This document shows, piece by piece, positions 13,203 to 21,566 of a stretch of DNA of 64,000 bases. The notes beneath the pieces are model-generated. The model did no database searches. It worked only from the letters and a program-made list of their open reading frames with translations, and was not told the origin of the DNA. Origin of the DNA: CAVQJU01 sp963755195 (GTDB lineage Bacteria; Acidobacteriota; Vicinamibacteria; Vicinamibacterales; CAVVIG01). The DNA lies in the NCBI GenBank assembly GCA_963755195.1, contig CAVWIZ010000002.1:930001-994000 (forward strand), written 5' to 3'. Made by a program: the position numbers and the translations under genes. The stretch's first letter is position 1. Every line of letters starts with the position of its first letter.

Positions 13203-13907
13203 CTACCCCGAGATGGCCACAGTATACCCACGCTCTTGCGCGCGGCTGAGCGCCACGATGCCGGCCGGTACGACGTGCGAGTTGGGAACGAGATTCGCGA
13301 CCAGGTCGTTGTAGATTGCGTCTTCGTTCCCGCCTGTCGCCTTGGCGAGCATGCCGGCGAAGAATTTGGTGGCCATCTGGCACACGCCAAAGTGCACGCC
13401 GCGCTTGATGACGGCGTCTACCGTCGTGCCCATGTTCGCCATGTCGGGGTAGCCGGCGGCGTTGTAGAGATTGAAGGTCGGCGGCTGCTTTGTTTTGGGG
13501 TCGTTGAGACTGGTGACACCAGCCAGCATCGCGCTGTACTTCGCCCACGTGGCGTCCTTATACGCAAACGGTGTCGCAAAGTGCCGTGCGATGATGATGA
13601 CGGCGCCGTCCGCATCCTTCAGCCCGTATCCGCTCTCATTCGCGGTCAGGAAGTTGTTGGCGTACGCCAGCGCGGCGCCGAAACCGGCCGCGGTCGTGGT
13701 ATCGAACACCAACCGGTGCTTGCCCGGGAGCTGCTCCATCCAGTCGTCCCGGTCGTGACGCGCGGGCTGCCAGCGGGCGCTTCCCGACGACTGTGCTTGT
13801 GCCGGCGATGCACTCGCGGCCAGCGTCGCGCCTGCCATGGTCATGCCCACGCCGAGCCGCGCCAGAAACGAGCGTCGCGCCACTGGCGACGTGTAGTTGT
13901 CCGACAT
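13203..13907 (-). CDS. Tat-exported DsrE-like protein
   Basis: The ATG at 13907 gives MSDNYTSPVARRSFLARLG, a twin-arginine signal (RRSFL) followed by a hydrophobic stretch and an AQA cleavage site. An upstream in-frame start at 13961 would put extra residues before the signal and is rejected. The mature part (about 195 residues) ends in a DsrE/F-like pattern: GVHFGVCQMATKFFAGML with a single cysteine, then VPNSHVVPAGIVALSRAQER and GYTVA. DsrE-fold proteins act as sulfur carriers. Export by Tat implies a folded or cofactor-bound periplasmic protein. It lies divergently from the TsdA-like cytochrome gene and upstream of the DUF442-like gene. The exact function is unknown. Confidence 0.75.
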   Translation of the reverse strand: MSDNYTSPVARRSFLARLGVGMTMAGATLAASASPAQAQSSGSARWQPARHDRDDWMEQLPGKHRLVFDTTTAAGFGAALAYANNFLTANESGYGLKDADGAVIIIARHFATPFAYKDATWAKYSAMLAGVTSLNDPKTKQPPTFNLYNAAGYPDMANMGTTVDAVIKRGVHFGVCQMATKFFAGMLAKATGGNEDAIYNDLVANLVPNSHVVPAGIVALSRAQERGYTVAISG

Positions 13908-14105
13908 GATGTCCTCGCTTTCCTGTATTGGGGGCCGAACCCGCTCGGCCTCAATCATCACGATCGCAGCATGGTAAGCCGCCTGGCAACTCTGGTCAAC
14001 GAGGGCCGGGCGGACGGTCGGCCAGGATGAAGGACTCGTAAGGACGGTCAGGCGAGGCTCTTGAGGCGTGGGCAGGGTTCAAATCGCGATAAACTGCCGT
14101 TCGCC

Positions 14106-15069
14106 ATGGGACGCGCCGTCATGCTGGCATCCGCCCTCGCGCTGACCCTTGCGGCGCCGGGTTGTTCGCGCACGCCGCGCCCGACGACGTTATCGGGGGT
14201 TCCGTTGAGCGGCCCTCTCATCCCGTCGCACACGACCATGGTGACGGCGTGGGACATTCCCAAGAATCCGCTGACCGATTCGACGCTGGACAACTCACGC
14301 CTGTCGTCCGACATCCGGTGGGGGTTCAAGCTGTTCACCAACACGCCAGGCGAGGCGCGGCGCTTCACGCCGAGCCGGGTGTCGTGCAGCAACTGTCATC
14401 TGAACGCCGGCCAGCGCGAGCGGTCGCTGCCGCTCGTCGGCGTCGCCGGCATGTTTCCGGAATACAACAGACGATCGGGCCGGCTCTACAGCCTGACCGA
14501 TCGGATTGTCGACTGCTTCCTGCGCAGCGAGAACTCGACGGGTGCGCTTGGTCAGAGCGAGGACGGCCAGGCGAGCCTTGCGAGCGACGCGCTGCCATCG
14601 CCGACTTCGAAGGAAGTGCTGGCGCTCGCGGCCTACATCACATGGCTGGCTCGGGGCACGGAGGTCGGAAAGAATCCGCCGTGGCGCGGTCAGAATACGA
14701 TCGCGGCCGACGCGCTCGATCCCGGTCGGGAAGCTCGACGCCAGAAGAGGCGAGGATATCTTCAACGAGCGCTGTATCTCGTGCCATGGCCGCGACGGCC
14801 AGGGCGTGGCCGTGGGAGACAAGAAGCCCGGGCCGTTGTGGGGCCCCGATTCGTGGAACGACGGCGCGGGGGCGTCGCGCGTGTACACGCTCGCCGGAAT
14901 CATCCGCTACGCCATGCCGTATCTCGATCCGGGCAGTCTGACCGACCAGGAAGCCCAGGAGCTTGCCGCGTTCATCACCTCAAAACCGCGGCCGTCCTAC
15001 CCGTTCAAAGCACAGGACTATCTCACCGAGAAGCTGCCCGCCGACAGCGTGTACTATCCGCACCGGTAG
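14106..15069 (+). CDS. tsdA: Dihaem cytochrome c, thiosulfate dehydrogenase (TsdA)-like, one frame break
   Basis: Periplasmic, possibly lipid-anchored (signal ending LTLAAPGCSRT) dihaem cytochrome. Haem 1 binds at CSNCHLNAG and haem 2 at CISCHGRDGQG. Between them, LFPEYN-like FPEYNRRSGRLYSLTDRI is followed by DCFLRSENS; in TsdA the cysteine at this place is the unusual axial ligand of haem 1. After haem 2 come LWGPDSWNDGAGASRVYTLA and the family-type ending. TsdA oxidises thiosulfate to tetrathionate or runs in reverse. The frame switches once near 14720, between the two haem domains; the total length (about 320 residues) matches the family. It is convergent with DUF1634-TauE, spaced 11 bp. 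Confidence 0.82.
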
Positions 15070-15080
15070 CGGCGGCATTC

Positions 15081-15386
15081 TCACCGCCCGCCTCCACGGA
15101 ACGCCAGCACGACGCTGGCCATCAGCTCCACGAAGACGACCAGGGTCAGACACACGAACACCCAGTCGCGGCGCCGTGCGTAGACGACAGCCGACACGAT
15201 GACGCGCGCGGGCGGAGTGGCCATCAACAGCACGAGGCCGATGGCCATCAGTGCTCGCGTCACCGCACCGCCCGTGTCCACGAGCGTCAGGACGAGGCCG
15301 GCGCCGAGGCAGATCGAGCTGGCCATGACGCCTCCCCGAAGCACGCGGCCCAGGGCCGCCTCGAACCCGAGGTCGTTGGGGTTCAT
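15081..15386 (-). CDS. DUF1634 family membrane protein
   Basis: A 101-residue inner-membrane protein with three predicted helices (GGVMASSICLGAGLVLTLVD; ALMAIGLVLLMATPPARVIV; FVCLTLVVFVELMASVVLAF). The opening ALGRVLRGGVMAS fits DUF1634. These small proteins are typically encoded next to TauE/SafE exporters, as here, and probably act with them. Their biochemical role is not established. Confidence 0.78.
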   Translation of the reverse strand: MNPNDLGFEAALGRVLRGGVMASSICLGAGLVLTLVDTGGAVTRALMAIGLVLLMATPPARVIVSAVVYARRRDWVFVCLTLVVFVELMASVVLAFRGGGR

Positions 15387-15424
15387 GCGATCGCCCGGGG
15401 AGGAAGGGCCGGGTGGGATCGACC

Positions 15425-15460
15425 GGCGGGACGGGCAGGACGGGCGGGAAGGGCAGGACG
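15425..15460. repeat. GGGCAGGAC/GGGCGGGA short tandem array
   Basis: Imperfect units of 9-10 bp (GGCGGGACGG, GCAGGACGGG and similar) lie between TauE and DUF1634. The same unit family appears in the C-terminal codons of miaB near 63.0 kb. Confidence 0.65.
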
Positions 15461-15465
15461 CTTGA

Positions 15466-16299
15466 TCATCGGGCGCTCCGCAGGAACATCAGCGCAGCCA
15501 CGACGAAGAGGATGATCATCATGAGCATCTTGAGCCACTTCGCCGAAGTGCGTTGCGCGAGGTACAGCCCGGCCCACGATCCGAGCTGCACGCCGAGGAC
15601 GGCTGGGGCGGCGCCAAGCGGCGGCAGGTCGCCGCGTCCGTAATAGATGATCGCGCCGCCCGCCGCGGTGACTCCGATCATGAAGGCACTCGTGGCCGCG
15701 GCCGCACGCACCGGCACGCCGCACCACGTGTTGAGCGCGGGCACTTTGACGATGCCGCCGCCGAGACCAAGCAGCGACGACACGTTGCCGGCGACAAACG
15801 AGGCCGCGAGCGCGGCCGGCAGACGTTTCACCCGGTACGTCACGACGCTGCCGCTTTCCTCGTCGAAGAAGCGGCCGCCCAGGGCCCCCGGATCCGCATT
15901 CGGATCGACGATCACGTTGCGGCGGTTGATTCGCGCGAGTACCGCGATGGCGGAAAGCACCGCCACCGCGCCGAACAATCGCTGCAGCGTGGCTTCGGCG
16001 AACAGGTGCGCCGTAATGCCGCCAAGGAGACTCCCGGCGACGGTCGCCACCTCGAGCACCATCCCAAGTCGAAGGTTGATCAGTTGCGTGCCGGTCCGGC
16101 CCGCCGCGACCGAGCTCGACGTGGCGATGACAGTCGTCAGGCTGATGGCCGCTGCCGTCCGCAGCGGAAAGCCGAGCGCGAGATTGAGGATCGGCACCAG
16201 AAACACGCCGCCGCCCAGACCGAGCAGCGAGCCGACGCCGCCGGCAAGCGCGCCCGATCCGAAGATGACGAGGGCCAGAGTGAGGGTGACGGACGGCAT
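15466..16299 (-). CDS. Sulfite exporter TauE/SafE family permease
   Basis: Polytopic inner-membrane transporter of about 277 residues. It has the duplicated family motif GVGSLLGLGGGVFLVPIL near the N-terminus and SSLLGLGGGIVKVPALN in the second half, separated by a cytoplasmic insert (about residues 135-165). TauE/SafE proteins export sulfite, sulfoacetate or related organosulfur anions. The start at ATG 16299 (MPSVTLTLALV) is preferred. The longer in-frame start at 16341 would run into the comM remnant. It is encoded upstream of DUF1634 on the same strand. Confidence 0.88.
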   Translation of the reverse strand: MPSVTLTLALVIFGSGALAGGVGSLLGLGGGVFLVPILNLALGFPLRTAAAISLTTVIATSSSVAAGRTGTQLINLRLGMVLEVATVAGSLLGGITAHLFAEATLQRLFGAVAVLSAIAVLARINRRNVIVDPNADPGALGGRFFDEESGSVVTYRVKRLPAALAASFVAGNVSSLLGLGGGIVKVPALNTWCGVPVRAAAATSAFMIGVTAAGGAIIYYGRGDLPPLGAAPAVLGVQLGSWAGLYLAQRTSAKWLKMLMMIILFVVAALMFLRSAR

Positions 16300-16337
16300 C
16301 GCGGGAACGCGACCATGATAGCGCGCCGGGGAAGCGC

Positions 16338-16464
16338 TCACGTCATGCGGAACTGCAGGGCCTCGGCCGTTTCATTGGCCGAGATGGTGTCAACGCCGGC
16401 CAGATCAGCGATCGTGCGTGCCACTTCGACTGTCAAGTCCATCCGGTCGCGCAGCGGCCTCGAC
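16338..16464 (-). pseudogene. comM 3' remnant 1 (with internal deletion)
   Basis: Bases 16338-16424 match comM 23561-23647 including the stop codon. From 16423 to 16464 the match jumps to comM 23901-23942 (shared run TCCATCCGGTCGCGCAGCGG). This copy has therefore lost about 253 bp of the gene, with CCAC/CAC microhomology at the join. It lies just upstream of the TauE start. Confidence 0.85.
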
Positions 16465-16559
16465 ATCTTTCACCTCACAGTCACCGATCGCCGATTGCAT
16501 GCAATAGTCACCATTCATCGACTTCGTCGAACACGTACCGCGATGTTTCATGGTAGAGT

Positions 16560-16577
16560 CCCCCCCTTTTTGGGGGG
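16560..16577 (+). promoter_or_regulatory. C7-T5-G6 hairpin over the ribosome-binding site of the first island regulator
   Basis: The sequence CCCCCCCTTTTTGGGGGG can fold into a six-pair stem. Its G arm lies 8 bases upstream of the GTG at 16586 and would serve as the Shine-Dalgarno sequence, so folding would hide it. Long C and G runs are also prone to slippage. Inferred from sequence only. Confidence 0.4.
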
Positions 16578-16585
16578 TGACGCAC

Positions 16586-17020
16586 GTGGCGAGTGTCCTC
16601 GTAATCGACGATGATGCGAGCACGCTTGAACGTTGCGTTTCAGTTCTGAGCCTTGCCGGGCACGACGTGATTGTCGCCTCGACCGGTTACCAAGGGCTCG
16701 AGCTTGCCCAGCAGCCGGCTCTGGACCTGGTCGTTGCCGACGTGCGCCTCCCAGGCCTCGACGGCATCGGAATCCTCCAGATGCTTCGGCGCAGAGGCGT
16801 GCGCGTACCGTACGTCGTCATGACGTGTTTCGGCACTGACGACCTCGAGCGAGAGGCGCTGACGTCTGGTGCGGCAGCCTTTCTCGACAAGCCTGTTCTC
16901 GACCGTGATCAATCTGTCTTCGACGACCGCCTTCTCGACATCGTCCGTATTCACGGCTGGCGTCGAGCGTCATCCTCCGTGATTGCGGAGCCGCACGCCA
17001 CGGGTCTCGTGCGGAGCTGA
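16586..17020 (+). CDS. Response-regulator receiver domain (N-terminal half of island regulator 1)
   Basis: CheY-like receiver with all conserved residues. The acidic pair is in SVLVIDDDAS, the phospho-accepting aspartate in LVVADVRLPGLDG, the threonine in YVVMTCFG and the lysine in FLDKPV. The GTG at 16586 places VLVIDDD at the usual distance; an ATG at 16550 upstream is in frame but would translate the hairpin. The frame ends at 17020. The neighbouring frame is open across that point and leads directly into the next gene. The second module has both domains in one protein, so this is probably the first half of a single receiver-HTH protein with a one-frame break. No histidine kinase is nearby. 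Confidence 0.75.
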   Translation: MASVLVIDDDASTLERCVSVLSLAGHDVIVASTGYQGLELAQQPALDLVVADVRLPGLDGIGILQMLRRRGVRVPYVVMTCFGTDDLEREALTSGAAAFLDKPVLDRDQSVFDDRLLDIVRIHGWRRASSSVIAEPHATGLVRS

Positions 17021-17067
17021 AGAGTGCCGACAGTGCTCGCAGCTCTGACGATGATCGCACGGTTGAT

Positions 17068-17583
17068 GTGTCGCCGCCTGCGTACGCCGACGCGCGTTGG
17101 GCGGATCTGGTTATGGAAGTGGTACAGCAGCGCAGCGATGTGCGAAAGGTGGGGGATTGGGGCCGCCTGACCGGCAACTCACGGGCGACCCTCTATGCGC
17201 GCTGCGAGGCCGTCGGTGTGACAGCCGGACACTCGCTCGATTTCGCGCGGGCACTGCGCGTGGTGCGGCTACATGCTGGTCGCCGATGCGATTGGTACAA
17301 CACGCTGAACATTCTGGACGAGCGGACGCTGACCAACTTCCTCAAATGCGCGGGCTTCATCAAACTCCCAACGCCCGTGCGCAGCACGGCGGATGATGTT
17401 GAAAAGCCACGCGGCTCGAGGAGGAGAGCGGCCAACCCTTGGCGGCATCTCCGGGCGCCCGCCGCAACCTGGGCGAACGAGCCCGTTCCCGATTTGGCAA
17501 CGTTCCTACGGACCCAGCACTGGGTCTCGTCGCCGACACTGACCTCCATCGTCGGCGCACGTCTCGGTTTTGATCCGCAGTAA
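17068..17583 (+). CDS. Putative HTH output domain (C-terminal half of island regulator 1)
   Basis: 172 residues with no firm family match. The central part RATLYARCEAVGVTAGHSLDFARALRVVRLHAGRR resembles one helix-turn-helix half of an AraC-type regulator (recognition helix, then an ARALR helix). It is clearly homologous to the second-module protein at 20.7-21.6 kb, sharing GDSLDFARALRxxxLHAGRxCDWYN. The frame stays open upstream of the GTG at 17068 back to about 17005, so it is likely fused to the preceding receiver. After residue 95 the sequence is Arg/Pro-rich and unlike the paralogue. DNA binding is inferred. Confidence 0.6.
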   Translation: MSPPAYADARWADLVMEVVQQRSDVRKVGDWGRLTGNSRATLYARCEAVGVTAGHSLDFARALRVVRLHAGRRCDWYNTLNILDERTLTNFLKCAGFIKLPTPVRSTADDVEKPRGSRRRAANPWRHLRAPAATWANEPVPDLATFLRTQHWVSSPTLTSIVGARLGFDPQ

Positions 17584-17733
17584 TCGGACGGCCGGGCCGG
17601 ACATTCTTCCAGACAAAATTTCAGCCGATCTTTCAACTGTTCTTGGCTTGCCCTGGGTCGCTTGGCAAGCGCGATAATCCGCAACGACCAACGAGCGAGT
17701 GAGCGCCGTCTCTTTCACATTGCGCGAGGTGGT

Positions 17734-18780
17734 ATGCGGTTCACACAATGTTTTCTGACACTAGCACTAGCACTAGCCTTCTCGTTTGTCTCTGGTCTGG
17801 CGCAGGCACAGAATGCGTTTTTCTACGAGCACATCAACTACGAGGGGAATTATGCTGCGGCGAGCAATTCGGTCTGGTGGGTCGGCGAAGACTGGAACGA
17901 CGAGATCTCGTCGGTGTACATGCTCCCTGGCGTCATAGTAACGCTCTTCGAGCACAGTGACTTTGCTGGTCAATCCCTGCAACTGACGAGCCAGGCGCCG
18001 GATCTGCGCTGGTTCTCTGGCCCTGGGCCGGATGGCACATGGAACGACGCGACGAGTTCCATCGTGATCACGATTCCGTCGCCAGGAGGAGTTACGACGA
18101 CGGTGCTGGTGAATGGCTCCTTCAATGCCTACCCGGAATGGATGGAAGCGACATCGCCGATGTTCATGGCTGTCGCATCGACGATGGGAAAGGCGCCCTA
18201 TCAGCATAGATGGATGCAGAATGGGAACGTCACGATCTTCTCTGGGTATTCCGGAATCTATGAGGGTGGCGTCGATCTTGCCAACCTCCTGGCGATTCTA
18301 CCGGCCGGTGACGTGAATCTAATAGCGCACAGCCACGGTGGCAACGTCGTAATGCGAGCGACACAGCTGAGTGGGCGCCCAATTCGACATCTGATTAACC
18401 TTGGCACGCCAGTCAACTTTGACCTTAATAGGTACTTAGGGAGTCCGGTGTACTCATCGTGCCTGGTCTCGTCGACGTCTGATCAGACTCAGTTTGACGG
18501 CGCGTCGCTCAACATCCAGGTGATTCCGCGCTACGACTACTACTATGCTGGTATTTACTATGGCAATCTTGCTTACCAGGCACTGCAACAGGGCAACTAT
18601 TCTGGCTACGACTACTACCTGAGCCTCTCCCAATTTTATTTTTCGGTGTCTGATAGCCTGTTCTGGTCGACCAAAATCGAGGTGTTTGGTCAGACGCGGA
18701 TCTTGATTGGGCTATCACACTCAGACCTTCACGAACCGTACGCATGGTCGCAAATCGCCCCTCACTGCGCGACTAACTGA
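17734..18780 (+). CDS. Secreted beta/gamma-crystallin domain - lipase-like alpha/beta hydrolase
   Basis: 348 residues from the ATG at 17734, preceded by GAGG. The signal peptide ends LAQAQ. Residues 25-120 form a beta/gamma-crystallin domain: two Greek-key halves beginning FFYEHINYEG and VTLFEHSDFAG, each closing with the calcium-binding motif N/D-N/D-x-x-S/T-S (NDEISS, NDATSS). The rest is an alpha/beta-hydrolase: VLVNGSFNAYPEW (oxyanion strand), NLIAHSHGGNVVMRAT (nucleophile serine in AHSHGG) and HLINLGTPVNFD. The final histidine is not assigned. It is predicted to be extracellular and calcium-stabilised. GC is visibly lower than in neighbouring core genes. Confidence 0.75.
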   Translation: MRFTQCFLTLALALAFSFVSGLAQAQNAFFYEHINYEGNYAAASNSVWWVGEDWNDEISSVYMLPGVIVTLFEHSDFAGQSLQLTSQAPDLRWFSGPGPDGTWNDATSSIVITIPSPGGVTTTVLVNGSFNAYPEWMEATSPMFMAVASTMGKAPYQHRWMQNGNVTIFSGYSGIYEGGVDLANLLAILPAGDVNLIAHSHGGNVVMRATQLSGRPIRHLINLGTPVNFDLNRYLGSPVYSSCLVSSTSDQTQFDGASLNIQVIPRYDYYYAGIYYGNLAYQALQQGNYSGYDYYLSLSQFYFSVSDSLFWSTKIEVFGQTRILIGLSHSDLHEPYAWSQIAPHCATN

Positions 18781-18819
18781 AACCGTGGGCTCACAGATTT
18801 CATCGCGAGGAGATTCGAC

Positions 18820-19494
18820 ATGATGCGGCTCTCACGTCAGACGGCTCTTTTGTTTGTGGCAACGATAGCCTTGTGCGTGCCGTTGAGTGCGCAGCGGTCC
18901 CTGCCTGCTCTGCAGGCGGAATTAGTGACAACGTATCGACTCGCAGACGGCCGTGAGGTTGTTGTGCCTGGGCACTACTACCGGAACAGCGCTGGGTTGG
19001 TTCGTGAAGGCGATCCTGCGGCTGCGCTCATCACAAACATCGCTGAGGGAACGGTCACGGTCCTGAGTCTCAAGGAGAAGGAGGCGAGAGTTTACAAAGT
19101 TGCGCTGCCACGTGACAAGGCCGGTATCGGCGCTCCTTCCCAGGCACCAACTCGCGAGTCTCACCAGCAGGCTCCCGCTTCCGGCTTCGAGAGCAGCGAC
19201 GGGATGTTCGAGGGTATGAGCGTGACCAAGACAAGGCGTGCTGTGGGGCAGGATGATAGCGAGGAGGTGTGGGTAGCGAAGGAGTTGGGACTTGTCGTGT
19301 TCCGGCAGTTCCGTAAAGCCGGAACAGTCACGACGCGCAGAGCACAGAACGTTGCGGTCAAGGAACCGTTGACTTCTTTGTTCGAGATTCCCCACGATTT
19401 CAAGGTCGTGCACGAAGAACGACCCGAGCGCCTTCCGGTGACGCCGCCTGTGTTCCAGCCTCCGCGCAGGCTACCGGCTGAGTTTCCCAGGTGA
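18820..19494 (+). CDS. Secreted protein of unknown function (EIW/FEIP-type ending)
   Basis: 225 residues with a signal peptide (LLFVATIALCVPLSAQ). The C-terminal third (EEVWVAKELGLVVFRQF ... TTRRAQNVAVKEPLTSLFEIP) resembles a motif common in secreted Acidobacteriota proteins, where a W-x-SPELxxVV segment is followed by LFxxPxDY. The region at about residues 95-125 is low in complexity. It starts 40 bp after the lipase and may share its transcript. Function unknown. Confidence 0.6.
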   Translation: MMRLSRQTALLFVATIALCVPLSAQRSLPALQAELVTTYRLADGREVVVPGHYYRNSAGLVREGDPAAALITNIAEGTVTVLSLKEKEARVYKVALPRDKAGIGAPSQAPTRESHQQAPASGFESSDGMFEGMSVTKTRRAVGQDDSEEVWVAKELGLVVFRQFRKAGTVTTRRAQNVAVKEPLTSLFEIPHDFKVVHEERPERLPVTPPVFQPPRRLPAEFPR

Positions 19495-19631
19495 AGGGCC
19501 ATTCGGCACGGGCTTGCCGCACTGTAAGCGCAAGTCCAAACGCTTGTCGACAGGTGCACTTGATCGCGATGTTCACGCTTGGTCTGACGCTATATCGTAC
19601 ACTCGCGGTACCGAACGAGTATCAGGGCGCC

Positions 19632-20354
19632 ATGCAAGGCCGCAGTACGGAACAACGTCCGAAGACTCGCGCGCGATGCGATTGTCTGCGCCAGACGCTG
19701 CTCTTCGCAGCCGTGTGTGGTCTGACGGCGTGTGGCTCGCCGACAACCCCGACGCCTGGTGGCAGCAACTCCGATCCGTGGAGACTCGAAGTCGTCTGCC
19801 CCCCTACGCTCCTGATTGGCGAACCCAGAGCATGTGCAGCCTTCGAGCAGTTCCAGTCGCAACCGGCGCGCGAAGTGACCCCGGCTGCCATCTGGACCAC
19901 GTCCAGGACAGACATCGTCACCATGGGCCCCTGGAGTCTCGTCACTGGGCGGTCGGTCGGCCAGGCCGATATCGTCGCCGCCTACCAGGGGCGCCAGGGC
20001 ACGACGTCGATCCAAGTGATCGCTGAGGATGCGATCCGAGTCCGCTCGGCGGCCGAACAAGGGCCCTTCCAGCGTGGCTCCACAGCAACGATGGTGCTGC
20101 AGGGCTACTACTCAGTAGCCTCGGCCGACACTGGTCGACTGTTTCTTCTCATCACGGACCAGAACGGAACGGTCGCGAGGTCGGATCCCTCGATCGTTGC
20201 GAGGGGGGGAGGCGGCTTCGCTCTGTTGAAGACATTTGTCATTCCCGACACCAGCACTGAAGTGTGCCGAACCGCGATCCTCGAGGTCGGGACCGTGACC
20301 GTCGCGCAACCCCAGCCGAATACGGTCGGCCGTTGCTTGCCGGTCCTGCCGTAG
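19632..20354 (+). CDS. Lipoprotein with Ig-like (BIG-type) domain
   Basis: 241 residues from the ATG at 19632 (an upstream in-frame start at 19491 adds residues before the signal). The lipobox GLTACGS is followed by a Thr/Pro-rich tether (PTTPTPGG). A bacterial Ig-like domain (about residues 50-140) follows, with ATW-like AIWTTSRTDIVTM and the typical AYQGRQGTTSIQVI strand. The C-terminal part carries two cysteines (EVCRTAIL, VGRCLPVL) that may pair. A surface lipoprotein is likely; the partner is unknown. This is the last gene of module 1, with the comM copy 63 bp downstream. Confidence 0.6.
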   Translation: MQGRSTEQRPKTRARCDCLRQTLLFAAVCGLTACGSPTTPTPGGSNSDPWRLEVVCPPTLLIGEPRACAAFEQFQSQPAREVTPAAIWTTSRTDIVTMGPWSLVTGRSVGQADIVAAYQGRQGTTSIQVIAEDAIRVRSAAEQGPFQRGSTATMVLQGYYSVASADTGRLFLLITDQNGTVARSDPSIVARGGGGFALLKTFVIPDTSTEVCRTAILEVGTVTVAQPQPNTVGRCLPVLP

Positions 20355-20416
20355 GGGTCGTCGGCCAGATCGCGATCTCCGGGCTGCAATTGATCGAGCC
20401 AGTCCAGCCTACGCGC

Positions 20417-20519
20417 TCACGTCATGCGAAACTGCAGGGCCTCGGCCGTTTCGTCGGCTGAGATGGTTTCGACGCCCGCCAGATCCGCAATCGTGCGTGC
20501 CACCTTGCGCACGCGGTCG
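20417..20519 (-). pseudogene. comM 3' remnant 2
   Basis: Bases 20417-20519 match comM 23561-23663 almost base for base, including the stop codon and the codons for AGVETISADETAEALQF. Similarity ends abruptly at 20519. It has no internal deletion, unlike remnant 1. It marks the boundary between the two island modules. Confidence 0.85.
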
Positions 20520-20714
20520 AGTCTTGGGAGCTGGTCCGGGAGGGCCCCCTTCCTAGACGAGCGCGGTCGTAGTCGCACATGCTGTGGAGAATTGGAGATA
20601 TCGCCGATTGTTGATCGGTTGAATAACGAAACGGCGTATCCTTCGCATGAATTTCAAACATTCGGCACGGTTACTCGCTGCAACTACGGTCGCGCTCGAC
20701 GGTCTCGATTAGAG
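20520..20714. other. Intergenic, upstream of island regulator 2
   Basis: No gene is seen. It contains a GGGAGGGCCCCCTTCC palindromic run near 20540 and the short sequence ATCGCCGATTG, which also occurs upstream of regulator 1 (near 16484). No convincing promoter could be assigned. Confidence 0.4.
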
Positions 20715-21566
20715 ATGGCGACCATATCGCGTCAGTTTTGGCATCTCCTATGGCAAGCCCGGCGCGCGTCTGGTCGTTGACGACGATCCCGCAACGCTAA
20801 CGACATTCCAGCGGCTTCTGTCTCTGGGAGGATACGAAGCGATCGCTGCGCATGGCGGTATGGTCGGCCTTGAATTTCTTCAGAACCAGAAATTCGATCT
20901 CATCCTCGCGGATCTTCGTATGCCGGGGATCTCAGGTCTCGAACTGGCAGCGGAAGCACGCGAGGTGTCACCCGACACACTTGTTGTGGTGTACTCCGGT
21001 ACGGAACGAATGTAACGCGCACCGCGGCCCGGCAGCTGGGAGCGGTCGACTTTGTCGATGCGCCGATAGGTGAGGACCTCTTGCTCGAAGTCGTGCGGCG
21101 GAATCTACGCGCCGGCGCCGACGGTAGTTCTGCAACGGAGTCCTCAGCGCGGTTGGAGACAGGACCGGCAGTTGTTCGCTGGGTCGAAGCCGTTCTCGGT
21201 GTGTGCAGGGCGGACCGCGATTGTCCGACGCTTACTGAGTGGGCAAAGTTGGGGCATTCGGTGGCCACGCTGAAGCGAATCTGCTTCGTGTGTGGCGTGT
21301 CTGCTGGCGATTCGCTGGATTTCGCGCGAGCTCTACGCCTAGCAATCCTTCACGCCGGGCGGAAATGCGACTGGTACAACGCTCTTGATATCAAGGACCC
21401 AGTCACAATGCGCGCGTTCCTTGCGAGGGCGGGTCTTTCCATGCACGGGGTGATACCAGCAATCGGCGTGTACTCCGCAAATCAGCGATTTGTTGCACGA
21501 GATCTCCTACTGACTGCCACCCTTCGGGCCCTCGGCGACCCTCCCCACTCGAGCCTCAGCGACTAG
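20715..21566 (+). CDS. Island regulator 2: receiver plus HTH output domain, frame-broken
   Basis: Paralogue of the regulator at 16.6-17.6 kb. The receiver reads LVVDDDPATLTTFQRLLSL, then FDLILADLRMPGISGLEL (phospho-Asp) and VVVYSG. The conserved lysine is replaced: VDAPI instead of xDKPx. After EVVRRNLRAG a linker leads straight into the output domain (SVATLKRICFVCGVSAGDSL, DFARALRLAILHAGRKCDWYN), so both domains belong to one protein. Breaks occur near 20755 (start region) and near 21012 (a TAA after SGTERM, with the other frame continuing TRTAARQLGAVDFVD). It may be decayed or mis-sequenced. Loss of the lysine suggests altered signalling. Confidence 0.6.
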
